This document shows, piece by piece, positions 16,321 to 28,528 of a stretch of DNA of 64,000 nucleotides. Numbering within the stretch: position 1 is the first letter of the stretch; the number at the start of each line of letters is the position of its first letter. The translations under genes and the position numbers were made by a program. The notes under the pieces are model-generated. The model did no database searches and was not told where the DNA came from. It saw nothing but the letters and a program-made list of their open reading frames with translations. The DNA comes from Nonomuraea maritima (GTDB lineage Bacteria; Actinomycetota; Actinomycetes; Streptosporangiales; Streptosporangiaceae): contig NZ_FNFB01000016.1 of the NCBI RefSeq assembly GCF_900100395.1, forward strand, positions 1 to 64,000, in the 5' to 3' direction.

Positions 16321-17865
16321 TTAGGTGGTTGAGGTGAGGGCGGTGGTTGTGGTCGTGATGGCGTCGGGGAGGGCGGCCAGGCGGTGGAGGGGGGCTTCCA
16401 GCGGGGTCAGGTCGTCGGACCAGTCGGCGGCGCTGCGGATCAGGGCGCGGGCGTCGTTCTTGGTCAGCGTTGAGCCCTGGGCGCGGGCGACCGCGATGAG
16501 GGCCTCGCGCCAGGTGTTGGCCAGCTTGGCGTGCCCGTTGTCGAAGATGCGGCGCAGAACGGCGGCCGCCTCGCCGTCGGGTTGCGGCAGGCGTACGGCA
16601 TCGAGGACGCCGTCGCCGGGGCGCAGGTCGTACACGCTGGACAGGATCGGCGGCAACGGCGGGACGTCGGAGAGCAGGACGCGGACGTGGGCGGCGCGGG
16701 TCGCGAGGAGCAGGCGGGGGAGCGCGGCCTCGAGGCCGGGAGGGACGGCCACGGCGACGCGCTCGGGCGCGGCGGCGTGCGGCTTGGCGAGCCACGTCGA
16801 CACCTTGACCCGCGGCTGGGTGAACTCCTTGGGCCACTCGCCCACCAGAAGGTCGGGTGCGAAGCCGGACAGCGCCCTGGCCGGCACCGACAGCGGGCCG
16901 GCGGCGCTCTCGACCGACTGGGGGCCCTGGGTGTAGATCGCGGTGGCCTGGCGGCTGAGGCGCGACTGCACGGCCGGAGCGGTCTTGGAGGTGGGGCGCA
17001 GGATGTACAGGTCGGCGGCCGAGCCGATGGCCTCCGCTCCGAAATACCGGTTGAAGTCGGGGTAGATCGCCTCGTTGAGCAGGTTGAGCTGCGACAGCTC
17101 CTGTTGCACCTTCAGGGCCAGCATCGGGGTGCGCTCGCTCGCGCCGTACGCCAGCAGCACCCGTCCGTCGTGCTTCAGCCCCTCCAGGGCGCGCGCCACG
17201 AACAGGCCGATGCCCTCCGGCGTGTACGGCGGGTCGGTGAGCGCCAGGTCATGGTCGCGCGCGGACGGCGGCAGGCCCAGCCGTAGGTCGGCCCAGCGCG
17301 TGCGGACCCCGAGCCGCTGCTCGTCGATGTAGGCGAGGATGCGCTCGTCGACGTCGACCACCGTGACGTCGGCCTCGGGATGGACGAGCTTGACGGCCAG
17401 CGAGGTCAGGTCGTGGTCGCCCACGCACAGCAGCCGCGCGCCCGGCAGCCAGAACCTGGCGCCGAGCAGCAGCGCGCGCCGCAGCACCGTCTCGGGCGTG
17501 GCGGAGACGTGGTCGAGCACGTGACGGGCCCGAGGGGCCTTCGCGATCAGGTCGGTGAGACGGTCGAGGACGTGGCCGTAGTGGGGCACCAGGTGGGCCA
17601 CCGGGTCTTCCGGCGGTGGGGCGACGGCCAGGAGGTGCTGGTAGGCGGGCGTGTGGACGAGCGGCATCAGGAACCGGGCGCCGTCGTGCTCGAGGGGCAG
17701 CTCGCGCAGGAGTGACTCGATGGTGCGCCGGGACGTGGCGCTCTCCCTGACGAGGTCGGCGAGTGTCCACCACTGGCCGTCGCTCAGCAGGGCCAGGGCG
17801 TGCCGCAACCGCCTGCTGTCGACTCCGGCTTCGGCGAGCAGCCGCTCGACCCCCTCATGTTCCAT
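16321..17865 (-). CDS. Bis(aminopropyl)spermidine synthase family protein (BpsA-like)
   Basis: 514 aa. Residues 1-85 look like a winged-helix domain. Residues 100-300 carry the Rossmann-like aminopropyltransferase core known from archaeal branched-chain polyamine synthase: VGDHDLTSLA (148-157), VVDVDERIL (169-177) and TDPPYTPEG (210-218). The archaeal enzyme adds aminopropyl groups from decarboxylated SAM to spermidine. The DPPY motif alone would suggest a DNA methylase, but the GDxDLTS and DxDER motifs fit the polyamine family better. About 200 C-terminal residues have no counterpart that I know. No speD or spermidine synthase gene is in the window, so the substrate is open. Stands alone, divergent from gltB. 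Confidence 0.72.
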   Translation of the reverse strand: MEHEGVERLLAEAGVDSRRLRHALALLSDGQWWTLADLVRESATSRRTIESLLRELPLEHDGARFLMPLVHTPAYQHLLAVAPPPEDPVAHLVPHYGHVLDRLTDLIAKAPRARHVLDHVSATPETVLRRALLLGARFWLPGARLLCVGDHDLTSLAVKLVHPEADVTVVDVDERILAYIDEQRLGVRTRWADLRLGLPPSARDHDLALTDPPYTPEGIGLFVARALEGLKHDGRVLLAYGASERTPMLALKVQQELSQLNLLNEAIYPDFNRYFGAEAIGSAADLYILRPTSKTAPAVQSRLSRQATAIYTQGPQSVESAAGPLSVPARALSGFAPDLLVGEWPKEFTQPRVKVSTWLAKPHAAAPERVAVAVPPGLEAALPRLLLATRAAHVRVLLSDVPPLPPILSSVYDLRPGDGVLDAVRLPQPDGEAAAVLRRIFDNGHAKLANTWREALIAVARAQGSTLTKNDARALIRSAADWSDDLTPLEAPLHRLAALPDAITTTTTALTSTT

Positions 17866-18116
17866 GGTCGAACCCTATCGATCGGCGCGCTGACCTCGTC
17901 CATGGGCGTCGGTGGCGGGGAATTCAGCGGGCCTGTTCCGAGTTCTGGGATAGGGGAGTTCGCATGCTGGGATCACGCGAATGTTCGCAATGTGGACGTG
18001 GCGGGCACCATTCCGGCAGGGTGCGGTAATCTCTACGCACACATATATGCAGCAGGGCCAACGTCGTCCCCGCCTGTACAGCAGTTGATGACAGCGATGA
18101 CGACGGGAGGGATTCA

Positions 18117-22622
<4,506 letters not shown>

Positions 22623-22635
22623 GGGAGGCGTACCG

Positions 22636-24105
22636 ATGGCTGACCCCAAGGGTTTTCTCACGCACGACCGGGAACTGCCGGCACGCCGCCCCGTCGACGT
22701 GCGGATCGGTGACTGGCGCGAGGTCTACCATGACTTCTCGGCGGAGAAGCTGACCAAGCAGGCGGCTCGCTGCATGGACTGCGGCATCCCGTTCTGCCAC
22801 AACGGCTGCCCGCTGGGCAATCTGATCCCCGAGTGGAACGACCTCGTCTACCGCACCGACTGGCGCGAGGCGATCGAGCGGCTGCACGCCACCAACAACT
22901 TCCCGGAGTTCACCGGGAGGCTGTGCCCCGCCCCGTGCGAGGCGGCGTGCGTGCTCGGCATCAATTCCGACCCGGTGGCGATCAAGCAGGTCGAGGTCGA
23001 GATCATCGACCGGGCGTTCGACGAGGGCTGGGTGACCCCGCAGCCCGCGGCCGTCAGGACCGGCAAGCGGGTCGCGGTCGTCGGCTCCGGCCCCGCCGGG
23101 CTGGCCGCCGCCCAGCAGCTCACCCGGGCCGGGCACGACGTGGTGGTGTTCGAGCGGGCCGACCGCATCGGCGGGCTGCTGCGCTACGGCATCCCCGAGT
23201 TCAAGATGGAGAAGCGCCACATCGAGCGCCGCCTGGAGCAGATGCGGGCCGAGGGCACCGAGTTCCGTACCGGCGTCAACGTGGGCGTCGACATCACGGC
23301 CGCCGAGCTGCGTGCGGAGTTCGACGCCGTGGTGCTGGCGGGCGGCGCCACGCAGTGGCGCGACCTGCCGGTGGCGGGGCGCGAGCTCAAGGGCGTCCAT
23401 CAGGCGATGGAGTACCTTCCGCTGGCCAACAAGGTCCAGGAGGGTGACCTCGACAGCTCGCCGATCTCGGCCGAGGGCAAGCACGTCGTGGTGATCGGCG
23501 GCGGCGACACCGGCGCCGACTGCATCGGCACGGCGATCCGGCAGGGCGCGGCGTCCGTGACCCAGCTGGAGATCATGCCGATGCCGTCCCGTACGCGGCC
23601 GGACGGCCAGCCGTGGCCGACGTACCCGACGCTGTTCAAGATGGAGAGCGCCCACGAGGAGCTCGCCGACCGCGGCGGGCAGCGCGTGTACGCGGCCTCC
23701 ACCACCGCGTTCGTCGGCGACGACGAGGGCAACGTGCGGGCGCTGCGGCTCGTCGACGTCGAGGGGCCGCAGAAGGGGTTCCAGCCGATCCCGGGCACCG
23801 AGCGGGAGATCCCGGCCGACCTGGTGACGCTGTCCATGGGCTTCGTCGGGCCGGAGAAGGGCGCGCTGCTGCAGGACCTGGCCGGTGACGGCTTCTACGA
23901 CGCCAGGGGCAACGTGGCGCGCGACAAGGCGTACATGTCGAAGGTGGACGGCGTGTTCGTGGCCGGTGACATGGGCCGCGGGCAGTCGCTCATCGTGTGG
24001 GCCATCGCCGAGGGGCGCGCCGCTGCTTCAGGCGTCGACCGGTTCCTCACGGGGGACACGGCTCTGCCGTACCCGATCCTGCCGACGGCTCGCCCGCTGG
24101 TCTGA
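22636..24105 (+). CDS. gltD: Glutamate synthase (NADPH) small subunit
   Basis: Flavoprotein that feeds electrons from NADPH through FAD and 4Fe-4S clusters to GltB. 489 aa. N-terminal cluster ligands appear in RCMDCGIPFCHNGCPLG and CPAPCEAACVLGI. Two dinucleotide-binding sites follow: VAVVGSGPAGLAAA (FAD) and VVIGGGDTGADC (NADPH). The SD GGGAGG lies 5-6 nt before the ATG at 22636. The gene ends just before a strong intrinsic terminator at 24118-24153 which closes the gltBD operon. Confidence 0.99.
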   Translation: MADPKGFLTHDRELPARRPVDVRIGDWREVYHDFSAEKLTKQAARCMDCGIPFCHNGCPLGNLIPEWNDLVYRTDWREAIERLHATNNFPEFTGRLCPAPCEAACVLGINSDPVAIKQVEVEIIDRAFDEGWVTPQPAAVRTGKRVAVVGSGPAGLAAAQQLTRAGHDVVVFERADRIGGLLRYGIPEFKMEKRHIERRLEQMRAEGTEFRTGVNVGVDITAAELRAEFDAVVLAGGATQWRDLPVAGRELKGVHQAMEYLPLANKVQEGDLDSSPISAEGKHVVVIGGGDTGADCIGTAIRQGAASVTQLEIMPMPSRTRPDGQPWPTYPTLFKMESAHEELADRGGQRVYAASTTAFVGDDEGNVRALRLVDVEGPQKGFQPIPGTEREIPADLVTLSMGFVGPEKGALLQDLAGDGFYDARGNVARDKAYMSKVDGVFVAGDMGRGQSLIVWAIAEGRAAASGVDRFLTGDTALPYPILPTARPLV

Positions 24106-24117
24106 CCTGCGTTCACG

Positions 24118-24153
24118 GAGCGCCCGCCCTTGGTGGCGGGCGCTCTTCTTTTT
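24118..24153 (+). terminator. Intrinsic terminator of gltBD
   Basis: Perfect 11-bp stem (GAGCGCCCGCC at 24118-24128 with its complement at 24135-24145), six-base loop, then TTCTTTTT. It starts 13 nt after the gltD stop. Its T-run touches the first TetR operator site. Confidence 0.92.
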
Positions 24154-24202
24154 GCAGGACGTGCAGGACTTGCAGACTGTGCAAATTATGCATACAGTGC
24201 AA
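24152..24202. promoter_or_regulatory. Three operator-like sites phased at 18 bp upstream of TetR
   Basis: Sites of the form TTGCA-N5-TGCAA start at 24152 (TTGCA-GGACG-TGCAG), 24170 (TTGCA-GACTG-TGCAA, perfect) and 24188 (ATGCA-TACAG-TGCAA). Exact 18-bp spacing puts them near two helix turns apart. The array ends 3 nt before the TetR ATG at 24206, so bound repressor would block transcription start. Likely bound by the TetR encoded next to it. Confidence 0.8.
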
Positions 24203-24205
24203 GGC

Positions 24206-24787
24206 ATGGAGAGTCCGCAGGAGCGGCGCGAGCGTCGCCGGGCCGAGAAGCGGCAGGCCATCAGGATGGCCGCTGTCAAGATCGCGCTCGACGACGGGCT
24301 CGAGGCCGCCACCGTGGAGGCGATCAGCGCGGCGGCCGACATCTCGCCGCGCACGTTCTTCAACTACTTCGCCTCCAAGGAGGAGGCGCTCGTCATGGAG
24401 CCGGTCTGGCGTCCCGACGAGCTCCTTGAACTGCTCGAGCGCCGCCCCGGCGACGAGCCGGTGTTCCAGTCGCTCCAGGCCGTCATCCGTACCGTCGCGG
24501 TACGGGTGCGCCAGGCGTGGCAGGACATGAAACCCTTCGGCGAGCTGCGCCGGCGTCATCCCGAGCTGGCGGCGAGGGCCGCGGCGGTCGACGAGACGAA
24601 GGTCATCGAGACGATCTTCGAGGCCGTCAGGGCCCGGCCGGGCGTGACCGGCCGGATGCACGCCAGGCTGCTCATCATCGGCTCCTTCGGCGCGTTGATC
24701 TCGGCCGTCCAGGAGTCGCTGGAGACCGGCGAGGCGCTGGAAGATCTGCTCGACGAGGCGTTCACGCTGCTCGAGAACGGACTCTGA
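24206..24787 (+). CDS. TetR family regulator of the adjacent MFS exporter
   Basis: 193 aa. HTH at about residues 10-60 with AAVKIALDDGLEAATVEAISAAADISPRTFFNYF split over the usual pattern, FNYF being the family mark after the recognition helix. C-terminal helical domain of the actinobacterial drug-sensor type. The ATG at 24206 follows the three-site operator with no SD, so the mRNA may be leaderless; ATG 24188 in the same frame lies inside the third site and is less likely. An MFS drug exporter follows 90 nt downstream, the usual repressor/pump pairing. The gap holds an imperfect hairpin (24803-24834) with GCGGCGA/TCGCCGC arms that could modulate the pump gene. Confidence 0.93.
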   Translation: MESPQERRERRRAEKRQAIRMAAVKIALDDGLEAATVEAISAAADISPRTFFNYFASKEEALVMEPVWRPDELLELLERRPGDEPVFQSLQAVIRTVAVRVRQAWQDMKPFGELRRRHPELAARAAAVDETKVIETIFEAVRARPGVTGRMHARLLIIGSFGALISAVQESLETGEALEDLLDEAFTLLENGL

Positions 24788-24877
24788 GCCACATCAAGAA
24801 AAGCGGCGACCGGGGTGGCACCCCCGATCGCCGCGAGTTCCTCCTGCCCTCTGCGAAAGGAAGCAAGGAGTCATCTC

Positions 24878-26338
24878 ATGGTAGCGACACAAGCGCAGCC
24901 GTCCGCCCCAGGGCGATCACTGTGGGTGAGCATGGGCTCACTCCTCCTCGCCATGTTCCTGGCCGCCCTCGACCAGACCGTCGTCTCCACCGCCATGCCC
25001 ACCATCGTCGGCGAGCTGCACGGCCTCGAGAGCATGTCGTGGCTCGTCACCGCGTTCGCCCTGGCCTCGGGCATCGCCACGCCGCTGTTCGGCAAGCTCA
25101 GCGACATGTACGGCCGCCGCACCCTCTACCTGGCGGCCATCGTCCTGTTCGTCGCCGGCTCGGCCCTGTGCGCGGTCGCGCAGTCGATGGGCCAGCTCAT
25201 CGCCTTCCGCGCCTTCCAGGGCGTCGGCGCAGGCGGCCTCATGGTGCTGACCATGACCATCGCCGCCGACCTGGCCACACCCCGCGAACGCGCCCGTTTC
25301 CAGGGCCTCTTCGGCGGGGTCTTCGGGCTGGCGTCCATCGCCGGGCCGCTCGTCGGCGGCTACCTCACCGAGCACATCTCCTGGCGCTGGATCTTCTTCG
25401 TCAACCTGCCGCTCGGCGCCGTCGCTTTGGCCGTGGCCTTCACCGTGCTGAAACTGCCGCGCCGTACCTCGCCGCACCGCATCGACTGGCTCGGGGCCGC
25501 GCTGCTCGCCGGGCTGCTGACCTGCCTGACCCTGTTCGCCTCGTGGGGCGGTAGCGTCCACCCGTGGTCCTCGCCGGTCGTCGTCGGGCTAGGGGTGGGC
25601 GCGGTGCTGCTTGGGGTGCTGTTCGTCCTGGTCGAGCGGACGGCGGCCGAGCCGATTCTGCCGCTGCGCCTGTTCCGTTCGGCGTCCTTCACCATCCCCG
25701 TCGTCACGGTCGTGCTGATGGCCACCGCGATGCTCGGCCTGGCGACCTTCCTGCCCATGTTCCTGCAGCTCGCGCGCGGAGTCGGTGCGTCCGAGTCGGG
25801 GCTGCTGCTGCTTCCGCTCGTCGGCGGCATGATCGTGGCCTCCACGCTCGGCGGGCAGATCGTGACCAAGCTCGGGCGTTACAAGTGGCTCATCGTGGGC
25901 GGCGCGGTGAGCGCCGGGGTGGCCGGGGTCCTGTTCGCCACCATGGGCCTGCACACCAGCGCGTTCGTGTCCGGGACGTACATGGTGCTGTGCGGGCTCG
26001 GACTCGGCGTGATGGGGCAGAACCTGCTGCTGGCCGTGCAGACCACCACACCGGAGACCGACCGGGGCACGGCCACGTCGGTCGTCACCTTTGCGAGGGG
26101 CGTCGGCGGCGCCGTGGGCGTGGCCGTGCTGGGCGGCGTCTTCGCCGGCGGGCTCGCGCCGGGACAGGCCGCGCTGACTCCCGCCGCCGTCCAGGCGCTG
26201 CCCGAGGCCGCGCGACAGGCGACGCAGCTGGCCTTCGCCGACGCGATCACCGGGGTGTTCGCCTGGACCGGGCCGATCATGCTGGTGGCCGCCGTCCTGC
26301 TGGCCTGGCTGCCCGACGTACGCCTGCGGCACGACTGA
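24878..26338 (+). CDS. DHA2-type MFS multidrug exporter (EmrB/QacA-like)
   Basis: 486 aa with 14 predicted membrane helices, the DHA2 drug:H+ antiporter arrangement. Motif A appears as GKLSDMYGRR in the loop after helix 2, and LDQTVVSTAMPTI in helix 1 is the DHA2 mark with Asp and Thr. The ATG at 24878 has AAGGAG 7 nt upstream; an upstream frame start lacks similarity. Substrate is likely a hydrophobic drug or a native metabolite. It is almost certainly controlled by the preceding TetR. A long palindrome lies just downstream (26348-26384). Confidence 0.95.
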   Translation: MVATQAQPSAPGRSLWVSMGSLLLAMFLAALDQTVVSTAMPTIVGELHGLESMSWLVTAFALASGIATPLFGKLSDMYGRRTLYLAAIVLFVAGSALCAVAQSMGQLIAFRAFQGVGAGGLMVLTMTIAADLATPRERARFQGLFGGVFGLASIAGPLVGGYLTEHISWRWIFFVNLPLGAVALAVAFTVLKLPRRTSPHRIDWLGAALLAGLLTCLTLFASWGGSVHPWSSPVVVGLGVGAVLLGVLFVLVERTAAEPILPLRLFRSASFTIPVVTVVLMATAMLGLATFLPMFLQLARGVGASESGLLLLPLVGGMIVASTLGGQIVTKLGRYKWLIVGGAVSAGVAGVLFATMGLHTSAFVSGTYMVLCGLGLGVMGQNLLLAVQTTTPETDRGTATSVVTFARGVGGAVGVAVLGGVFAGGLAPGQAALTPAAVQALPEAARQATQLAFADAITGVFAWTGPIMLVAAVLLAWLPDVRLRHD

Positions 26339-26347
26339 CGGCGGCTC

Positions 26348-26384
26348 TGACCTATATCCGCGCGCCGCGCGCGGATATAGGTCA
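26348..26384. repeat. Perfect 17-bp-arm inverted repeat after the MFS gene
   Basis: Arms TGACCTATATCCGCGCG (26348-26364) and its exact complement (26368-26384) are separated by CCG. As RNA this is a very stable hairpin, but no T-run follows on either strand. It may serve as a terminator, an mRNA-stabilising stem or a protein site; the AT core CCTATATCC is unusual for this genome. Confidence 0.85.
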
Positions 26385-26486
26385 ACATCGTCCTGTATTG
26401 GCCGAAATTCCATGGCTAAGTTGCTTCACTCGCCGAGTGTCGGGAACATGTCAGCTCTGCGGCATATTGGGGTTGATGGGGGAACT

Positions 26487-28178
26487 ATGCGGCGGGATGT
26501 CTCGTGCTTGGCGGCGTTGGCCGCCTTTTTCGTTGTCGGCGCCTGTACGTCGGTGGCCCCTCGGGAGTCACCGGCGGGGCAGCCCACGACCGCCGCCAGT
26601 GAGCCCACCGCCACGATCAGCACCGCCACCGCCAGCGCCCGGCAGGCCGAGTACCTGGTCTTCTACGCCGACGGCAAGCAGCGTGAGGCCGAGAACGCCG
26701 TAGCGCGGGCCGGCGGCACCGTGGTGTCGGTCGACTCCCGGCTCGGCTACCTCATGGCCAAGGCGGGCACCGCCGCGTTCCCCGAGAACGCCGGCGCGGA
26801 CCCGTCCGTCGTGGGTGTCTCTCCCGACCGGCGCATCGGCGCCGCCACGGTCACCCCCACCGCCGGCCGTCCTGCCGCCGCGCACCGCGCGTCCGGGAAG
26901 CAGGCCCGCACCGAACCCCTGGCGGGACGCCAGTGGGACATGCGGATGATCGGCGCCGACCGGGCCAACCTCAAGGTCCCCGGCTCCAGGCAGGTGCTGG
27001 TCGGCGTCATCGACACCGGCGTGGACGGCAAGCACCCCGACATCGCCCCCAACTTCAACCGCGAGCTGAGCCGCAACTTCGTCATCGACCGGCCCACGGA
27101 CGACCGCGGCGAGACCCTCGACGGCCCCTGCGAGGTCAGCAGCTGCATCGACCCCGTGGACGTGGACGACGACGGCCACGGCACCCATGTGGCCAGCACG
27201 ATCGCCTCCCCGATCAACGGGATCGGCATCGCAGGCGTCGCGCCCGGCGTGCAGATCGTCAACATCCGGGCCGGCCAGGACTCCGGGTTCTTCTTCCTCA
27301 AGCCCAGCCTCGACGCCCTCACGTACGCCGGCGACATCGGCGTGGACGTCGTGAACATGAGCTTCTTCGTCGACCCGTGGCTGTTCAACTGCCCCGACAA
27401 CGCCTCCGACAGCAAGAAACAGCAGCTGGAGCAACGCGCCGTCATCGTCGGCATGCAGCGCGCCCTCGACTACGCCCGCGCGCGCGGGGTCACGCTCGTG
27501 TCGGCCCTCGGCAACGGCGCCACCGACCTCGGCCACCCCACGGTCGACCGGCAGAGCCCCGGCTACCCGAAGGGCTCGGAGAGGGTGCGCCGGGTCGACA
27601 ACTCCTGCCTCAACGTCCCGGCCGAGTCGCGCGGCGTCATCTCGGTCGCCGCCGTCGGCCCTACCGGCCGCAAGGCGATCTACAGCGACTACGGGCTGGA
27701 GCAGACCGACGTGGCGGCGCCCGGCGGTGACTCGCTGGACGGTCCTGGCGGCGCGAGCCCCACCCGTGGCATCCTCGCCGCCGCCCCCGAGCACGTGCTG
27801 CGCGCGGCCGGCCGGATCGACGCCTCGGGCAAGCCCAGGGGCCCCGACGTGGTCAGGGACTGCACGGGCGGCTCCTGCTCGTACTACCAGTACCTGGAAG
27901 GCACCTCGATGGCCGCGCCGCACGCCACCGGCGTCGCCGCCATCCTCATCAGCCGCTTCGGCAAACCGGGGAAGGGCGGCCTCAACCTCGCCCCGGCCAC
28001 GGTCGAGAACCTGCTCTTCCGGACCGCGGCCCCCAGGTCGTGCCCGTCGCCGCGCAACTTCGTGTACCGCTCGTACGGTCGGAACGTCACGCACGACTGC
28101 CGCGGCGGGACGGACGACAACGGTTTCTACGGTCACGGCATCGTGGACGCGTGGAAGGCGGCCACCGTCGAACCGTGA
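26487..28178 (+). CDS. Subtilisin-family (S8) serine protease, predicted lipoprotein
   Basis: 563 aa from the ATG at 26487. The N-terminus is a lipoprotein signal ending VVGAC (Cys20), so the mature enzyme should be tethered outside the membrane. Residues 54-115 resemble an inhibitor-I9 propeptide (YLVFYADGKQREAENAV, LGYLMA). The catalytic triad is intact: Asp176 in GVIDTGVDGKHPD, His231 in DDGHGTHVAS, Ser474 in GTSMAAPHATG, with oxyanion Asn343 in LGNGATDLG. Several cysteine pairs (residues 215/220, 302/374, 459/464) suggest disulfides. The frame continues upstream to 26412 but only this start gives a signal peptide. Substrates are unknown. Confidence 0.94.
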   Translation: MRRDVSCLAALAAFFVVGACTSVAPRESPAGQPTTAASEPTATISTATASARQAEYLVFYADGKQREAENAVARAGGTVVSVDSRLGYLMAKAGTAAFPENAGADPSVVGVSPDRRIGAATVTPTAGRPAAAHRASGKQARTEPLAGRQWDMRMIGADRANLKVPGSRQVLVGVIDTGVDGKHPDIAPNFNRELSRNFVIDRPTDDRGETLDGPCEVSSCIDPVDVDDDGHGTHVASTIASPINGIGIAGVAPGVQIVNIRAGQDSGFFFLKPSLDALTYAGDIGVDVVNMSFFVDPWLFNCPDNASDSKKQQLEQRAVIVGMQRALDYARARGVTLVSALGNGATDLGHPTVDRQSPGYPKGSERVRRVDNSCLNVPAESRGVISVAAVGPTGRKAIYSDYGLEQTDVAAPGGDSLDGPGGASPTRGILAAAPEHVLRAAGRIDASGKPRGPDVVRDCTGGSCSYYQYLEGTSMAAPHATGVAAILISRFGKPGKGGLNLAPATVENLLFRTAAPRSCPSPRNFVYRSYGRNVTHDCRGGTDDNGFYGHGIVDAWKAATVEP

Positions 28179-28351
28179 TGTATCGCCTGCCGGCGGACAT
28201 GGCGGCGCTGTCACACCTGTTTTTCCTGGTCCACCTGGTCGTGGGTGGGTTCCTGGTGTGGCGAAGGCGGCGTACGATCGGGAGACGTCTCGCCTTCGCG
28301 GCCCGGGGGTCGCCCACGTCGAGGACTGACGACGGCACTCCGCCGGGCTGA
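28178..28351 (+). pseudogene. Truncated DUF2784-like membrane protein
   Basis: A 57-codon frame whose ATG shares one base with the subtilase stop. The first 30 residues, MYRLPADMAALSHLFFLVHL followed by VVGGFLVWRRR, match the start of DUF2784 membrane proteins (a YRLLAD...HLxF...GGxLVWRxP pattern). The rest of that family (about 80 more residues with two or more further helices) is missing; the frame decays into Arg/Ser-rich sequence and stops. No continuation was found in the other frames. Best read as a gene remnant; a functional micro-protein with one helix is the alternative. Confidence 0.5.
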
Positions 28352-28416
28352 CGGGGGCCGCCGCCGAGCGGATCAGTCGACCGCTGCCACAGGGGGCGCC
28401 ATCCAGCCGGAGGAGT

Positions 28417-28453
28417 ACGCGAACGTGACACGGATGGGAAGTTCCGTTCGCGT
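28417..28453 (+). promoter_or_regulatory. Hairpin in the pyk leader region
   Basis: Arms ACGCGAACG (28417-28425) and CGTTCGCGT (28445-28453) pair perfectly around a 19-nt loop, 76 nt before the pyk start. It could be an operator or a leader-RNA stem; no known riboswitch class is recognised. Confidence 0.35.
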
Positions 28454-28528
28454 TCTGTTCTCCTACGTCGGATACGTTCTCCGGCATCAGTGACTGGCAA
28501 GTGGTCTGTACCAATTAAGGTAGGAGTC

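Noticed and set aside
16321..17865. DNA adenine or cytosine methyltransferase because of the DPPY motif
   Set aside because: GDxDLTS and DxDER motifs and their spacing fit aminopropyltransferase-type polyamine synthase better; no target-recognition domain or restriction partner nearby.
24188..24205. Upstream ATG for the TetR protein at 24188
   Set aside because: It lies inside the third operator site; ATG 24206 gives the usual TetR N-terminus and is adjacent to the array.
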